Origin: Marinomonas ostreistagni
Lineage (GTDB): Bacteria; Pseudomonadota; Gammaproteobacteria; Pseudomonadales; Marinomonadaceae
Length of the DNA: 64,000 nt
Assembly (NCBI RefSeq): GCF_016888445.1
Contig: NZ_JAFEKF010000002.1
Location: 496,001 to 560,000 of the forward strand
Direction: 5' to 3'
The position numbers were made by a program, and so were the translations under genes. A model generated the notes under the pieces. It saw nothing but the letters and a program-made list of their open reading frames with translations, ran no database searches and was not told the DNA's origin. Of the stretch, positions 54,632-64,000 are shown piece by piece. Numbering within the stretch: position 1 is the stretch's first letter; each line of letters opens with the position of its first letter.

Positions 54632-54768
54632 TGTCGGTGTATTTTATAATTTTTATGTATTGATTGGAGCGTTTACGCCCCTTTATATAACGCCAGCACA
54701 GTGTTCTCTGGGCACTGTGCCAGCGGCTTGGGTGGGCCAATCCTGTGCCCTAAATTATGCTTGTTGTA

Positions 54769-57108
54769 TTAATCGTAGTGTAGCGCATCCGCCAACGCTT
54801 GGCGTGATACATCGACGCCCAAAAACTCCGTCAGGGCAATATAAAAACCGCAGAACAGCTCCGGCGCAATATTGATCAAGCGCTCACGAATCACCTCAGG
54901 CGCAAGGCCGCTCTTGTCTGCCACCAATGCCACGATCTGAGCAAAGGCGCGTTCATCGTTGATCAGCTGCACCAAAGAGCTGTCCACGTTAAGTGGCAAG
55001 CGATGCGCTGTGCCCAGTGCTTGCACGCTGGCGCGCAGTGGCAGCTCGCGTGAGTGCGCCCCGACACAGATCTCATAGGTGCCGGCTTCCGTGATCCATT
55101 GCTCAAGCGTAGGGTGATAGGAGCGGAAGTCTTCTGCGCTGAGCGTCAGTTCAACGGTTTGCGTCTCGCCTGCTGCGAGCGCCACTTTGCTAAAGGCTTT
55201 AAGATTCACTGGCGCGTGGGCCAATTCGCCGTCTGGGTGCGTTAAGTACACTTGTACTACTTCTTTACCCGCACGATCGCCGCTATTGGTCACAGTGACT
55301 GACACGGTCAGGGCATCGTCTGCGGCCAAGGTGGTGTGACTAAGACTCAGAGCTTGATACTCAAACTGGGTGTAGCTTAGACCAAAACCAAATGGGAAGC
55401 GGGGCGTCATCTTACGCTTATCGTAATAGCGATAGCCTACGTAAATGCCTTCCGAATAATGATGACGCAAGGCTTCCCCTGGATAATGCAAAAACGCCGG
55501 TGTTTCTTCCAGACAGTTCGGCACCGTCACCGTGAGCTTGCCGCTTGGGTTAGCGTGACCAAACAGCAGCTTAGCCACCGCCTTACCGACCCCTTGACCC
55601 GCAAAGAAGGTCTCAAGCAGGGCGTGACACTGGTCCAGCCAGGGCATTTCGACCGCATCCGAGTTGCTCAAGACCACGACGGTTCTAGGGGCAACTTGTG
55701 ACACCTTATGAATCAACTGCTCGTGGGCGGCGAGGATCGACAGGTTTTGGCGATCGCCATTTTCACCGTCTTCACCGATCGCCGTATTGACGAACACCAC
55801 CGCCACATCGCTGTGCTGGGCGATATGGACCGCCTGCGCTAGGGCTTCGTCATCGGCTTGATCGTCGGCGCCGACGCCTTTGGCAAAGTGAATATCAAAC
55901 GCATCACCCGCTACATCAATGATTTCATCCAGTGGGCGATCCAACACATACGGCACTGTAGTAGCACAGCCAGAGCCTTGAATGACTGGCTCATGAGCGC
56001 CTGGGCCGATGATTGCCACGCGCTGAAAGCGCTTAGCGTCTAATGGCAAGGTTTGCTCGTCGTTCTTTAATAGCACAATCGACTCTTCGGCGATCTGCTG
56101 GGCCAAAGCGTGATGCGCGCTGAAATCCGTGGTCGGCTTAGTGGTTTTCTGATCCAGTTGTAGGCGATCTAGCAGGGTCAGCAGACGCGCACAAGACTCG
56201 TCCACCACCGACATGGGTACACGGCCCTCGTTGATCGCGGCCAATAAATCGCGCTTGTCACGTTGTACTTCAGGCATCGACAAATCATTGCCCGCCAGTA
56301 GTGAAGCCGGGCGGTCTTTGATGCCGTACCAATCGGACATTACTAAGCCGTTGTAGCCCCATTGTTCGCGCAAAATTTGCGTCAACAAGGTGTGGCTCTG
56401 GGACGTTTGTTCGCCGTTTAAACGGTTGTAAGACGACATCACGGTCCATGGGTTGGACTTATCGATGGCGCGCTTAAAGCCCGCTAAATACAGCTCGTGC
56501 AGCGTGCGCGCATCCACGATCGAATCCATCTCGGTGCGACGAAACTCAGAGTTATTGCAGGCAAAGTGCTTGAGGCTCGCGCCAACGCCTTCATCCTGCA
56601 TGCCGTTGATCAAGGCTGCTGCCAGCTCACCGCTGACGACTGGGTCTTCTGAATAGTATTCATAACCACGCCCAGAGAGCGGTGTGCGGCGCAAGTTGAT
56701 ACCAGGGCCGAGCAAAATATCCACGCCCAACGCTTGGCATTCATGCGCCAAGGCTTGCCCCATTTGATACACCAGCTCAGTGTCCCAGCTACACGCCAGC
56801 GCTGAGCCGTTCGGAAAACAGGTGGCCGGCAAGGTTTGGCCAAACAAGGCTTCACTGCCTTTTTTCTGCTCACCTTGATCGTCGGCGGATTGGTGCACCA
56901 CGTTTAAGAAATCGCTGATGGTCCAATTGGCATCGTCGTCGATTTGCTCGCTGCTGTAGCGCACGCCATATGTGCCATCGGTCATGGTGGCGCTAGGAAT
57001 GCCCAAGTGCGCAAACGGGGTAGTTTTCCACAGCGCTTTGCCCGACAAGAAAGCCACTTTCTCGTCGGTGGTCATTTGGCTGATGAGCGTTTCATGTGAG
57101 TGTTTCAT
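54769..57108 (-). CDS. GH3-family beta-glucosidase (cytoplasmic)
   Basis: 779 residues with no signal peptide. The GH3 barrel contains GYEYYSEDPVVSGELA, KHFACNN and the nucleophile Asp in VMSDWYGI near residue 255; the second domain carries AVVFVNTAIGEDGENGDRQN, and a fibronectin-III-like domain follows (ADDALTVSVTVTNSGDRAGK). About 70 extra C-terminal residues form a helical tail. It probably hydrolyses a disaccharide or small glucan imported by the GPH symporter, which starts 10 bp upstream in the same operon. Confidence 0.92.
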   Translation of the reverse strand: MKHSHETLISQMTTDEKVAFLSGKALWKTTPFAHLGIPSATMTDGTYGVRYSSEQIDDDANWTISDFLNVVHQSADDQGEQKKGSEALFGQTLPATCFPNGSALACSWDTELVYQMGQALAHECQALGVDILLGPGINLRRTPLSGRGYEYYSEDPVVSGELAAALINGMQDEGVGASLKHFACNNSEFRRTEMDSIVDARTLHELYLAGFKRAIDKSNPWTVMSSYNRLNGEQTSQSHTLLTQILREQWGYNGLVMSDWYGIKDRPASLLAGNDLSMPEVQRDKRDLLAAINEGRVPMSVVDESCARLLTLLDRLQLDQKTTKPTTDFSAHHALAQQIAEESIVLLKNDEQTLPLDAKRFQRVAIIGPGAHEPVIQGSGCATTVPYVLDRPLDEIIDVAGDAFDIHFAKGVGADDQADDEALAQAVHIAQHSDVAVVFVNTAIGEDGENGDRQNLSILAAHEQLIHKVSQVAPRTVVVLSNSDAVEMPWLDQCHALLETFFAGQGVGKAVAKLLFGHANPSGKLTVTVPNCLEETPAFLHYPGEALRHHYSEGIYVGYRYYDKRKMTPRFPFGFGLSYTQFEYQALSLSHTTLAADDALTVSVTVTNSGDRAGKEVVQVYLTHPDGELAHAPVNLKAFSKVALAAGETQTVELTLSAEDFRSYHPTLEQWITEAGTYEICVGAHSRELPLRASVQALGTAHRLPLNVDSSLVQLINDERAFAQIVALVADKSGLAPEVIRERLINIAPELFCGFYIALTEFLGVDVSRQALADALHYD

Positions 57109-57117
57109 AAGAGTCCA

Positions 57118-58476
57118 TTAGGTGTTGCTTTTACGCGCGTCGATTTTGGCAATCAGCTCGCGGTAGTTGTGTTCGTTAAGCGTGTACAGCGCTACCACGA
57201 TCATCGACAAGATAAACATCGCAGCAGGGAAAATCGTCATACTAAAATTGATACCGGCGATGGCTTCGGCGCTCACCGCATCGCTTGAGTAGTTGAAGCT
57301 GTCCAATAATAGACCAGCACAGCCACCACCGACCGCCATGGCAATTTTGGTGATGAAGTTATAGAAGCCATAAATCGTGCCTTCGGCGCGCACTTCATGA
57401 TGCCATTCGGCGTATTCCACCGTATCTGGCACCATCGACCACATGGTGACAAAACCAATGCCCAGAGTAACGCTAAACATACACACGCCGATCATGATCA
57501 GGGTGACGTTGTCGCCAGCGATAAAGTATTGGAACAACAGACCGGCTGCGCCAAATACAAGACCGGCTTGGGTTAGGGCTTTTTTGCCCAGCATGGCGAT
57601 CAGCTTTTCAGAAATGATTACACCAAAGGTGTAAAACGCGGTCTGGATCAAGAAAAACTGCGTGGTAAACGAGGCATCGCCGATCACATAGTTAATAAAG
57701 TAGATCGCAATCGCCATCCACACGGTGTAGGCGATGTAGAAAAACATAGTGTACAAAGACACATTGATCAGCGGCTTGTTTTTAAACACTGTATTAATGA
57801 TGACTTTGGCGCCGACGGGCGTGCTGTCTCGTTCCACTGCGACACGCTCTTTGGTCATGGCAAAACAAGCAAAGAAGGTCAACGACGCCAATGCTGAGTA
57901 AATCGCGACAGCCGCGATATAGCCAGTTTGTGGCGTCTCAAACAGCGACACCAGCGGATCAGCGGTGGTCGACACCACCAAGTAACCAATACTGGCCAGC
58001 GCGAAGCGATATACTGACAACGACGCCCGTGATTGCTCGTCTTGAGTCAGCATATTGGTCATCGCTGAGTAGGGCGTATTGACTGTGGTGTACGCCAAGC
58101 AGTACAGGGTGTAAGTGAACAGCGCAAAGGCAAATTTGTAATCTGTTTCAAACACTAAGAAGCAGGCTACGGTCAGCAGCGCAAGCGGTAGGGTGCCATA
58201 CAAAATAAACGGGCGTAACTTACCGAAGCGGGTATCGGTTTTATCGACAAAATAGCCAATCACCAAGTTAAAAATGGCGTCGGCCACGCGGGCGATGACA
58301 AAAATAGCACTGGCTTGGGCGGCACTGATGCCGTAAATATCGGTGTAATAGAACAACAAAAACAACGATACAAAGCCAAACGATAGATTCGACGCGAAGT
58401 CGCCTAGTCCGTACCCAAACTTTTCGGTTCGGGAGATCTTCACATAGCTGTTATTAGAATTGAGTGAAAGTGACAT
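57118..58476 (-). CDS. GPH-family sugar:cation symporter
   Basis: 452 residues with 12 membrane helices. Family motifs GYGLGDFASNLSFGF at the start, DAIFNLVIGYFVDKTDTRFG, and YCLAYTTVNTPYSAMTNMLT. Imports glycosides with H+ or Na+; the glucosidase immediately downstream indicates a beta-glucoside. An inverted repeat TGTGAG-N13-CTCACA at 58497-58521 lies just upstream and may be an operator. Confidence 0.9.
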   Translation of the reverse strand: MSLSLNSNNSYVKISRTEKFGYGLGDFASNLSFGFVSLFLLFYYTDIYGISAAQASAIFVIARVADAIFNLVIGYFVDKTDTRFGKLRPFILYGTLPLALLTVACFLVFETDYKFAFALFTYTLYCLAYTTVNTPYSAMTNMLTQDEQSRASLSVYRFALASIGYLVVSTTADPLVSLFETPQTGYIAAVAIYSALASLTFFACFAMTKERVAVERDSTPVGAKVIINTVFKNKPLINVSLYTMFFYIAYTVWMAIAIYFINYVIGDASFTTQFFLIQTAFYTFGVIISEKLIAMLGKKALTQAGLVFGAAGLLFQYFIAGDNVTLIMIGVCMFSVTLGIGFVTMWSMVPDTVEYAEWHHEVRAEGTIYGFYNFITKIAMAVGGGCAGLLLDSFNYSSDAVSAEAIAGINFSMTIFPAAMFILSMIVVALYTLNEHNYRELIAKIDARKSNT

Positions 58477-58496
58477 AAGATTTCTCCAGTTTATTA

Positions 58497-58521
58497 TGTG
58501 AGCAGACTATCAAAACTCACA
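58497..58521. promoter_or_regulatory. Inverted repeat upstream of the GPH symporter
   Basis: TGTGAG (58497-58502) and CTCACA (58516-58521), 13-bp spacer, beginning 21 bp upstream of the start codon. Candidate regulator site; the spacing is wrong for CRP. Confidence 0.35.
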
Positions 58522-58657
58522 CAGCGGCACGCACGTCATTTTGCTTAACTAAGGGCGGATTTTTGCTAAGTGTCTAAAAAATGAGCGCCCTGATAACTTC
58601 CATTGGAGAGTCGTCAGCGAACGCGTATAATCTTGTCATTCTTCCTTTTATGCGAGT

Positions 58658-59491
58658 GTGCCTGTGTCCCGTGAATTAACCCCACACCATGCCTTTCAGA
58701 CCGATTGCCTTGAGCAAATGGGCATTGTCAGCTGGGTGCAAGGCCAAGCGCCAGCCACTGGGACCATCTATCGCGCGCCGCAGCCTTGGCCCCGTGCCGA
58801 TGGCTTACAAGCGTCTGAGCCGGACGTTATTATGGATGACAGCGCTTTTGCGCCGCCCATGCCAGCGCCTGCTCGCGCCCCAGAAAAGATCGATCCTGAG
58901 CAAAAAGATGCGTCAGTAGCGGACCTTAAACGCCAGCTTGGCGCCGCGCCAGAAGTCATCGTCGAAGATCTACAGCCGATCGAAGAAGTGGTGCTCGACA
59001 CTCCAGAGTTGGCGCCCGATGCGGGCCAGAAACTGCCATTACAAACGCATTTGGCGGGCTACTTTATGCTTGGGCGCTTATTAGTGTTAAGCGATTTACC
59101 GCAAGCGTTTAACGATGAAGACGCCCTAGATAAGCTTGCGCTGAACCTCAGTAAAGCCTTACTAAAACAAGAGGTTAGCGAATGGCATAAAGGCTTGTTC
59201 CGCTGGCCAGGGCGTCTGCAAAACCAATATCTAGTCGGTCGCCAAGATTGGCTGTTAGGCGCCTTTGAGCAATTCTTAATGAATCAATTGGGCAACCAAG
59301 CCAACCAAGAATTACTGATTATTTTAGCGGGACAACACAGCGTGCAGTTTTTTGACGCCTTACCCGACGCGCACCCGTTAAAGCGCCATCCTGCTGCGCA
59401 GGTAGACAGCTTGCCGCAAATGCTGCGCATCCCCGAATTACGTAAAGATGCGTGGGCGACCATGCAATCTACATTTTTTGCACCAAAATAA
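58658..59491 (+). CDS. holD: Candidate DNA polymerase III psi subunit (HolD-like)
   Basis: 277 residues. The N-terminus (DCLEQMGIVSWVQGQ) resembles the HolD N-terminal motif (QLQQLGITQW in E. coli). The C-terminal half has a HolD-like block ending near residue 275 (RIPELRKDAWATMQSTFF). Between them is a poorly conserved acidic/Pro-rich linker (residues 50-125). It sits just before rimI, as holD does in E. coli and as the cryptic psi gene does in Pseudomonas. Psi links the clamp loader to chi/SSB. Start GTG 58658 is uncertain; GTG 58664 is equally possible. Confidence 0.7.
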   Translation: MPVSRELTPHHAFQTDCLEQMGIVSWVQGQAPATGTIYRAPQPWPRADGLQASEPDVIMDDSAFAPPMPAPARAPEKIDPEQKDASVADLKRQLGAAPEVIVEDLQPIEEVVLDTPELAPDAGQKLPLQTHLAGYFMLGRLLVLSDLPQAFNDEDALDKLALNLSKALLKQEVSEWHKGLFRWPGRLQNQYLVGRQDWLLGAFEQFLMNQLGNQANQELLIILAGQHSVQFFDALPDAHPLKRHPAAQVDSLPQMLRIPELRKDAWATMQSTFFAPK

Positions 59492-59493
59492 TC

Positions 59494-59973
59494 ATGTCTG
59501 ATCACTATACTATCTCCCCAGCCGCTAGTGATGACCTAGACGCCTTGCTAGCATTAAACCAACAGGCGAATCCGCATCCGTGGTCAGCTGCATTGATGGC
59601 CGATGCACTGGCAAGCGGCAAAAATAGCCGTCAAAACTGGCTGCTCAAAGATAAAGTCAGTGGCGAGTTGGTGGCTTGGTTATGCGCTTCAAAAGTCTAT
59701 GACCAAAGCGAATTAGAATTAGTAGTGACGCATCCAGATTGGCGTCGCCGCGGCTTGGCACAACGTCTTATCGAGCATTGGCTAGATTGGGCGCAAGCAC
59801 AAGATTGCCACGAAGCGCTATTAGAAGTACGCGCTTCTAACACTGGCGCCATCGCCCTATATGAAAAGCTCGCGTTTGCCGAAGTCGGCCGACGCAAAAA
59901 CTATTATCCGTTGGCGGACGGGGGCAAAGAGGCCGCTGTGCTCATGACCCGCCCGCTCAACGACGCACACTGA
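59494..59973 (+). CDS. rimI: Ribosomal-protein S18 alanine N-acetyltransferase
   Basis: 159 residues from ATG 59494, 3 bp after the holD-like stop. GNAT fold with the acetyl-CoA loop RRRGLAQRLIEHW and the RimI tail ASNTGAIALYEKLAFAEVGR. The longer upstream frame is shared with the neighbour and not used. It acetylates the N-terminus of S18. Confidence 0.92.
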   Translation: MSDHYTISPAASDDLDALLALNQQANPHPWSAALMADALASGKNSRQNWLLKDKVSGELVAWLCASKVYDQSELELVVTHPDWRRRGLAQRLIEHWLDWAQAQDCHEALLEVRASNTGAIALYEKLAFAEVGRRKNYYPLADGGKEAAVLMTRPLNDAH

Positions 59974-60007
59974 GACTGCAACCGCAGACCAACAATGGAG
60001 TAATACC

Positions 60008-60559
60008 ATGACTCAAGTACTAGTGCCGATTGCCAATGGCAGCGAAGACATTGAAGCCGTCACCATTATCGACGTACTACGTCGCGGTGGCGCCGAAGTA
60101 ACCGTCGCCAGCGTGCACGATGACAAGCAAATCACCGCAGCCAACGGCTGTAAGATCGAAGCCGATGTCTTGATCGGGGATGTGGCGGAGCAAATGTACG
60201 ATGCCATCGTGTTGCCAGGTGGCATGCCAGGCGCAGAGCATCTACGCGACAGCAAAGTGTTGGTTGATCTGTTGGAAAAACACGACATCCAAGACGCTCT
60301 GATCGCAGCCATCTGTGCGGCACCAGCCGTGGTACTTGGTACGCATGGGTTTGTGATGGACAAGCAAGCGACCTGTTACCCAGGCTTTGAAGACGGTCTC
60401 AAAGGCGCAGACTACCAAGCGGATCAGCCGATCGTGATGGACGACAACATCATTACGGCGCAAGGCCCAGCCATGGCGATGGCCTTTGCATTGGCGGTAT
60501 TGGCGAATCTAAAAGGCATCGAAGTGACCGAAGAAACGGCACAGGGCCTGCTTTGCTAA
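60008..60559 (+). CDS. yajL: DJ-1/PfpI family protein YajL
   Basis: 183 residues of the DJ-1 fold (VLVPIANGSEDIEAVTIIDV) with catalytic Cys at about C106 in AAICAAPAVVL and the preceding LPGGMPGAEHL. YajL protects proteins from oxidative and carbonyl stress. Terminated by a hairpin 45 bp downstream. Confidence 0.9.
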   Translation: MTQVLVPIANGSEDIEAVTIIDVLRRGGAEVTVASVHDDKQITAANGCKIEADVLIGDVAEQMYDAIVLPGGMPGAEHLRDSKVLVDLLEKHDIQDALIAAICAAPAVVLGTHGFVMDKQATCYPGFEDGLKGADYQADQPIVMDDNIITAQGPAMAMAFALAVLANLKGIEVTEETAQGLLC

Positions 60560-60603
60560 AAGCGCTGATCTTGTCCAAATGGTCAAGCTAAAATCTGCAA
60601 AAA

Positions 60604-60635
60604 CAGCCGAAACTTGGGCTTTCGGCGGCTCTTTT
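60604..60635 (+). terminator. Intrinsic terminator after yajL
   Basis: GCCGAAA-cttgggc-TTTCGGC with a short T run (CTTTT). Lies 45 bp after yajL. Confidence 0.6.
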
Positions 60636-60683
60636 GTGTGGACGAAAAAGCCATTTCAGAGTAAAATTGTTCAGATTTATTTG

Positions 60684-60776
60684 GTCGTAGCGACTCAAAA
60701 CACAGCAGTAGTTCGACTACGACATCAGCATCATTTTATAAAAGCGAGGTGGGCCACAGGTTTACCTCGCTTTTTT
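60684..60776 (+). promoter_or_regulatory. carAB leader with stem-loop and terminator-like attenuator
   Basis: A first stem pairs GTCGTAG-CGACT (60684-60695) with AGTTCGACTACGAC (about 60709-60723). It is followed by AAAGCGAGGT (60741-60750) pairing with ACCTCGCTTT (60764-60773) and a T6 run ending 60776, 34 bp before carA. Such a terminator just ahead of carA suggests attenuation by pyrimidine or arginine supply. A 68-codon frame crosses the region but has no ribosome site and is probably not a leader peptide. Confidence 0.55.
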
Positions 60777-60809
60777 GCAACCTAAAATAGGCACTTACGG
60801 GAGGTTCCT

Positions 60810-61940
60810 TTGGCAACATCAGCGATTCTTGCTCTGGAAGACGGCACAATATTTAGAGGTGTGTCGATCGGAGCAGATGGCTCCTCAACCGCAGAGGTTG
60901 TGTTCAACACCTCAATGACCGGTTATCAAGAAATTCTTACTGATCCTTCCTACGCTCGACAAATGGTCACTCTGACCTACCCACACATTGGTAATACTGG
61001 CGTTAACGCCGAAGACGAAGAGTCTGACCAAGTTTGGTGTTCGGGCCTAATCATTCGCGACCTACCTTTGCTATCAAGCAGCTGGCGTCAACAAGAGACA
61101 CTAGATGGCTACCTTAAGCGTAAAGGTGTGGTTGGGATTGCGGACATCGATACACGTAAATTGACGCGTATCCTACGTGAGAAAGGTGCTCAAGCCGGCT
61201 GCATCATGGCTGGCGACAACATCAACGAAGAGGAAGCCGTTGCGCAAGCCAAAGCTTTCCCTGGCTTGAAAGGCATGGATTTAGCCAAAGAAGTAACGAC
61301 AGACAAGTCATACGAGTGGACTGAGTCAACTTGGTCGCTTGCAGCGGGTCACACCACCCCAACAGAATTCCCATACCACGTCGTGGCATACGACTACGGT
61401 GTGAAAACCAACATTTTACGTATGCTTGTTGAGCGTGGTTGCCGCTTGACGGTTGTACCTGCGAAAACTCCAGCAAGTGACGTGCTAGCACTGAATCCAG
61501 ATGGCGTTTTCCTATCGAACGGCCCTGGCGACCCAGAGCCATGTGATTACGCGATCAATGCGATCAAAGAGATCCTAGAAACTGAAATTCCCGTTTTCGG
61601 TATCTGTCTAGGTCACCAATTGCTAGCGCTAGCAAGCGGCGCGCAAACCGTCAAAATGAAGTTTGGTCACCACGGTGCAAACCACCCGGTACAAGACATC
61701 AAAGCGGGCAACGTAATGATCACCAGCCAAAACCACGGTTTTGCGGTGGATGAAGCAACGCTACCTGCAAACCTAGAAGCAACGCACAAATCATTGTTCG
61801 ATGGCTCTCTACAAGGCATTGCACGTACTGACAAAAAAGCTTTCAGCTTCCAGGGTCACCCTGAAGCGAGCCCAGGTCCACACGACGTGGCACCGCTATT
61901 TGATCAGTTCATTGAAAACATCAAAGCAACCAAAGCCTAA
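60810..61940 (+). CDS. carA: Carbamoyl-phosphate synthase small (glutaminase) chain
   Basis: 376 residues from TTG 60810 with GGGAGG five bases upstream. N-terminal CarA domain ([20 protein letters not shown]) and C-terminal class I amidotransferase with nucleophile Cys in [13 protein letters not shown] near 268 and [11 protein letters not shown] with His near 352. Supplies ammonia to CarB for pyrimidine and arginine synthesis. Confidence 0.95.
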   Translation: MATSAILALEDGTIFRGVSIGADGSSTAEVVFNTSMTGYQEILTDPSYARQMVTLTYPHIGNTGVNAEDEESDQVWCSGLIIRDLPLLSSSWRQQETLDGYLKRKGVVGIADIDTRKLTRILREKGAQAGCIMAGDNINEEEAVAQAKAFPGLKGMDLAKEVTTDKSYEWTESTWSLAAGHTTPTEFPYHVVAYDYGVKTNILRMLVERGCRLTVVPAKTPASDVLALNPDGVFLSNGPGDPEPCDYAINAIKEILETEIPVFGICLGHQLLALASGAQTVKMKFGHHGANHPVQDIKAGNVMITSQNHGFAVDEATLPANLEATHKSLFDGSLQGIARTDKKAFSFQGHPEASPGPHDVAPLFDQFIENIKATKA

Positions 61941-61957
61941 GCGAGAACGAGAAGACT

Positions 61958-64000
61958 ATGCCAAAACGTACTGACATAAAAAGCGTCTTAATCTTAGGTG
62001 CTGGTCCGATTGTCATCGGTCAGGCCTGTGAATTCGACTACTCAGGTGCGCAAGCCTGTAAAGCCCTTCGTGAAGAAGGCTTCCGAGTTATCCTAGTAAA
62101 CTCGAACCCAGCAACCATCATGACTGACCCAGTAATGGCGGATGCGACTTACATCGAGCCGATCGAATGGCAAACGGTTGAGAAAATCATCGAAAAAGAA
62201 CGCCCAGATGCTGTTCTTCCGACGATGGGTGGCCAAACTGCATTGAACTGTGCGCTAGATCTTGAGCGTCACGGCGTGCTAGCGAAATACAATGTTGAAA
62301 TGATCGGTGCGACTGCGGATGCGATCGACAAAGCCGAAGACCGTCACCGTTTCGACGAAGCGATGAAAGCGATTGGCCTTGAGTGTCCACGTGCGGGCAT
62401 CGCCCACAACATGGACGAAGCGCACGGCGTACTAAGCGAAGTGGGCTTCCCATGTATCATCCGTCCATCGTTCACTATGGGTGGTTCTGGTGGCGGTATC
62501 GCCTACAACATGGAAGAGTTCGTTGAAATCTGTGAGCGTGGTCTAGACCTATCTCCGACCAACGAACTGCTGATCGACGAATCTCTGATCGGTTGGAAAG
62601 AGTACGAGATGGAAGTTGTACGTGACAAAAACGACAACTGTATCATCGTATGTGCGATCGAAAACTTCGACGCCATGGGCGTGCACACAGGTGACTCGAT
62701 CACTGTTGCTCCAGCTCAGACTCTGACAGATAAAGAATACCAAATCATGCGTAACGCCTCTTTGGCAGTACTGCGTGAGATCGGTGTTGAAACGGGTGGT
62801 TCCAACGTACAGTTCGGTATGGACCCTAACACTGGCCGCTTAGTCGTTATCGAGATGAACCCACGTGTATCACGTTCATCTGCACTAGCGTCTAAAGCAA
62901 CCGGTTTCCCAATCGCGAAAATCGCGGCTAAGCTAGCGATCGGTTACACCCTTGATGAGCTACAAAACGACATCACAGGTGGCCTAACACCTGCGAGCTT
63001 CGAGCCATCAATCGACTACGTTGTAACTAAGATTCCTCGTTTCACATTTGAGAAATTCCCACAAGCCAACGACCGCCTAACGACGCAAATGAAGTCTGTA
63101 GGTGAGGTGATGGCGATCGGTCGTACCTTCCAAGAATCCATGCAAAAAGCCCTTCGTGGCCTAGAAACCGGCACAGACGGCTTCAACCCAATGCTGGACC
63201 TAGAAGACGAATCAAGCAAAGAAGTACTACAACGCGAGCTTAAAGCACCAGGTGCGGATCGTATTTGGTACATCGGTGATGCCTTCCGTTCTGGCATGAG
63301 CGTAGACGAAGTTTACGAAGTGACCGGCGTTGATCCATGGTTCTTGGTACAAATCGAAGACCTGATCAAAGAAGAACAAGCACTAGAATTCGCAGGCCTT
63401 GCGGATCTAACCCACGACAGCATGCGTCGTCTGAAGCGTAAAGGCTTCTCTGACGCACGCCTAGCAGCACTGCTAAACGTGACTGAGAAATCCCTACGTG
63501 AGCGTCGTTACCTAGTTGACGTACACCCAGTGTACAAGCGCGTCGATACCTGTGCGGCAGAATTCGCGTCTAACACAGCGTACATGTACTCAACCTACGA
63601 AGACGAATGTGAAGCCGCGCCAAGCGACAAGCAAAAAGTTGTTATTTTAGGTGGTGGTCCAAACCGTATCGGTCAAGGTATCGAGTTTGACTACTGCTGT
63701 GTACACGCGGCCCTAGGTCTACGTGAAGACGGCTTCGAAACCATCATGGTGAACTGTAACCCTGAAACCGTTTCAACCGACTACGACACTTCTGATCGTC
63801 TGTACTTCGAGCCAGTCACGCTAGAAGACGTACTAGAAATCGTTCGTACCGAGAAACCAGTTGGCGTAATCGTGCAGTTCGGTGGTCAAACACCGCTTAA
63901 GATTGCCCGTGCCCTTCAGAATGAAGGCGTGCCAATCATCGGTACGACACCAGAAGCGATCGACCGTGCCGAAGACCGTGAGCGTTTCCAAAGCATGATC
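61958..64000 (+). CDS. carB: Carbamoyl-phosphate synthase large chain, partial (runs off the right edge)
   Basis: 681 codons are in the window of a normal length near 1075. Start ATG 61958 ([20 protein letters not shown]), 17 bp after carA. The first ATP-grasp module with [50 protein letters not shown] and the start of the second module ([20 protein letters not shown]) are present. Forms carbamoyl phosphate with CarA. Confidence 0.96.
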   Translation, partial: MPKRTDIKSVLILGAGPIVIGQACEFDYSGAQACKALREEGFRVILVNSNPATIMTDPVMADATYIEPIEWQTVEKIIEKERPDAVLPTMGGQTALNCALDLERHGVLAKYNVEMIGATADAIDKAEDRHRFDEAMKAIGLECPRAGIAHNMDEAHGVLSEVGFPCIIRPSFTMGGSGGGIAYNMEEFVEICERGLDLSPTNELLIDESLIGWKEYEMEVVRDKNDNCIIVCAIENFDAMGVHTGDSITVAPAQTLTDKEYQIMRNASLAVLREIGVETGGSNVQFGMDPNTGRLVVIEMNPRVSRSSALASKATGFPIAKIAAKLAIGYTLDELQNDITGGLTPASFEPSIDYVVTKIPRFTFEKFPQANDRLTTQMKSVGEVMAIGRTFQESMQKALRGLETGTDGFNPMLDLEDESSKEVLQRELKAPGADRIWYIGDAFRSGMSVDEVYEVTGVDPWFLVQIEDLIKEEQALEFAGLADLTHDSMRRLKRKGFSDARLAALLNVTEKSLRERRYLVDVHPVYKRVDTCAAEFASNTAYMYSTYEDECEAAPSDKQKVVILGGGPNRIGQGIEFDYCCVHAALGLREDGFETIMVNCNPETVSTDYDTSDRLYFEPVTLEDVLEIVRTEKPVGVIVQFGGQTPLKIARALQNEGVPIIGTTPEAIDRAEDRERFQSMI

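Noticed and set aside
58497..58521. CRP site before the GPH symporter
   Set aside because: The TGTGAG/CTCACA arms are separated by 13 bp rather than the 6 bp core spacing CRP needs.
60589..60785. 68-codon frame as a carA leader peptide
   Set aside because: It has no ribosome site, starts within the yajL terminator region and lacks pyrimidine- or arginine-related codon runs.

Overview
The window reads as chromosomal DNA of a marine-type Gammaproteobacterium, most likely of the Oceanospirillales/Saccharospirillaceae/Marinomonas kind. This is inferred from the gene set: the nrdR-ribD-ribE-ribBX-ribH-nusB-thiL block, holD-like-rimI, carAB, rlmF, the DUF3482/DUF2868 pair, glycine-betaine synthesis and an ornithine-lipid synthase. 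The genus cannot be fixed from sequence alone. Coding density is high and no rRNA, tRNA, CRISPR array, prophage or insertion sequence was seen.

Layout. 1-2.5 kb: divergent PepSY membrane protein and flavin reductase with a Fur box between them (iron). 2.5-3.1 kb: an array of structured repeats. 3.1-8.1 kb: dabA-dabB inorganic-carbon transporter with a divergent LysR regulator. 8.2-13.1 kb: lactate permease, Kef-type antiporter, a 52-codon DUF2256 gene and a MATE pump. 13.1-17.4 kb: a three-gene cryptochrome/photolyase operon joined by ATGA overlaps. 17.5-20 kb: Fur-preceded exbB-exbD-exbD-tonB. 20-22.5 kb: mltA, a DnaJ-related protein and a zinc peptidase. 22.5-23.1 kb: a second copy of the repeat family. 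23.1-26.2 kb: betB-betA. 26.5-29.2 kb: CBM48 protein, small His-tailed membrane peptide, OlsF-like acyltransferase and a short SutA-like protein. 29.3-37.1 kb: sigma factor RpoE with its zinc anti-sigma ChrR, divergent from an eight-gene membrane-lipid operon ending in cfa and DUF families. 37-44.2 kb: CBS protein, rlmF, acyltransferase, DUF3482 GTPase/DUF2868 and a chemoreceptor. 44.3-46.1 kb: an AT-rich HicA-HicB-PIN island. 46.2-53.6 kb: ettA, then nrdR and riboflavin/nusB/thiL. 53.7-58.5 kb: AraC regulator, GH3 glucosidase and GPH sugar symporter. 58.6-64 kb: holD-like, rimI, yajL, carA and a truncated carB.

The best integrated signal is a photo-oxidative stress regulon. A TGATC(C/T)-N16/17-CGTA pattern occurs on the rpoE-chrR promoter, the divergent lipid operon, the DUF2256 gene and (weaker -35) the photolyase operon, so genes 20 kb apart appear to be under one ECF sigma factor. 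The second notable signal is a two-module family of hairpin-rich repeats present in two loci, both lying between convergent genes. Other unusual items are a second ExbD with Asn replacing the proton-carrying Asp, a RibB protein with a degenerate RibA domain, a cryptic DNA polymerase III psi candidate, betBA without an adjacent betI, and a likely leader attenuator before carAB.
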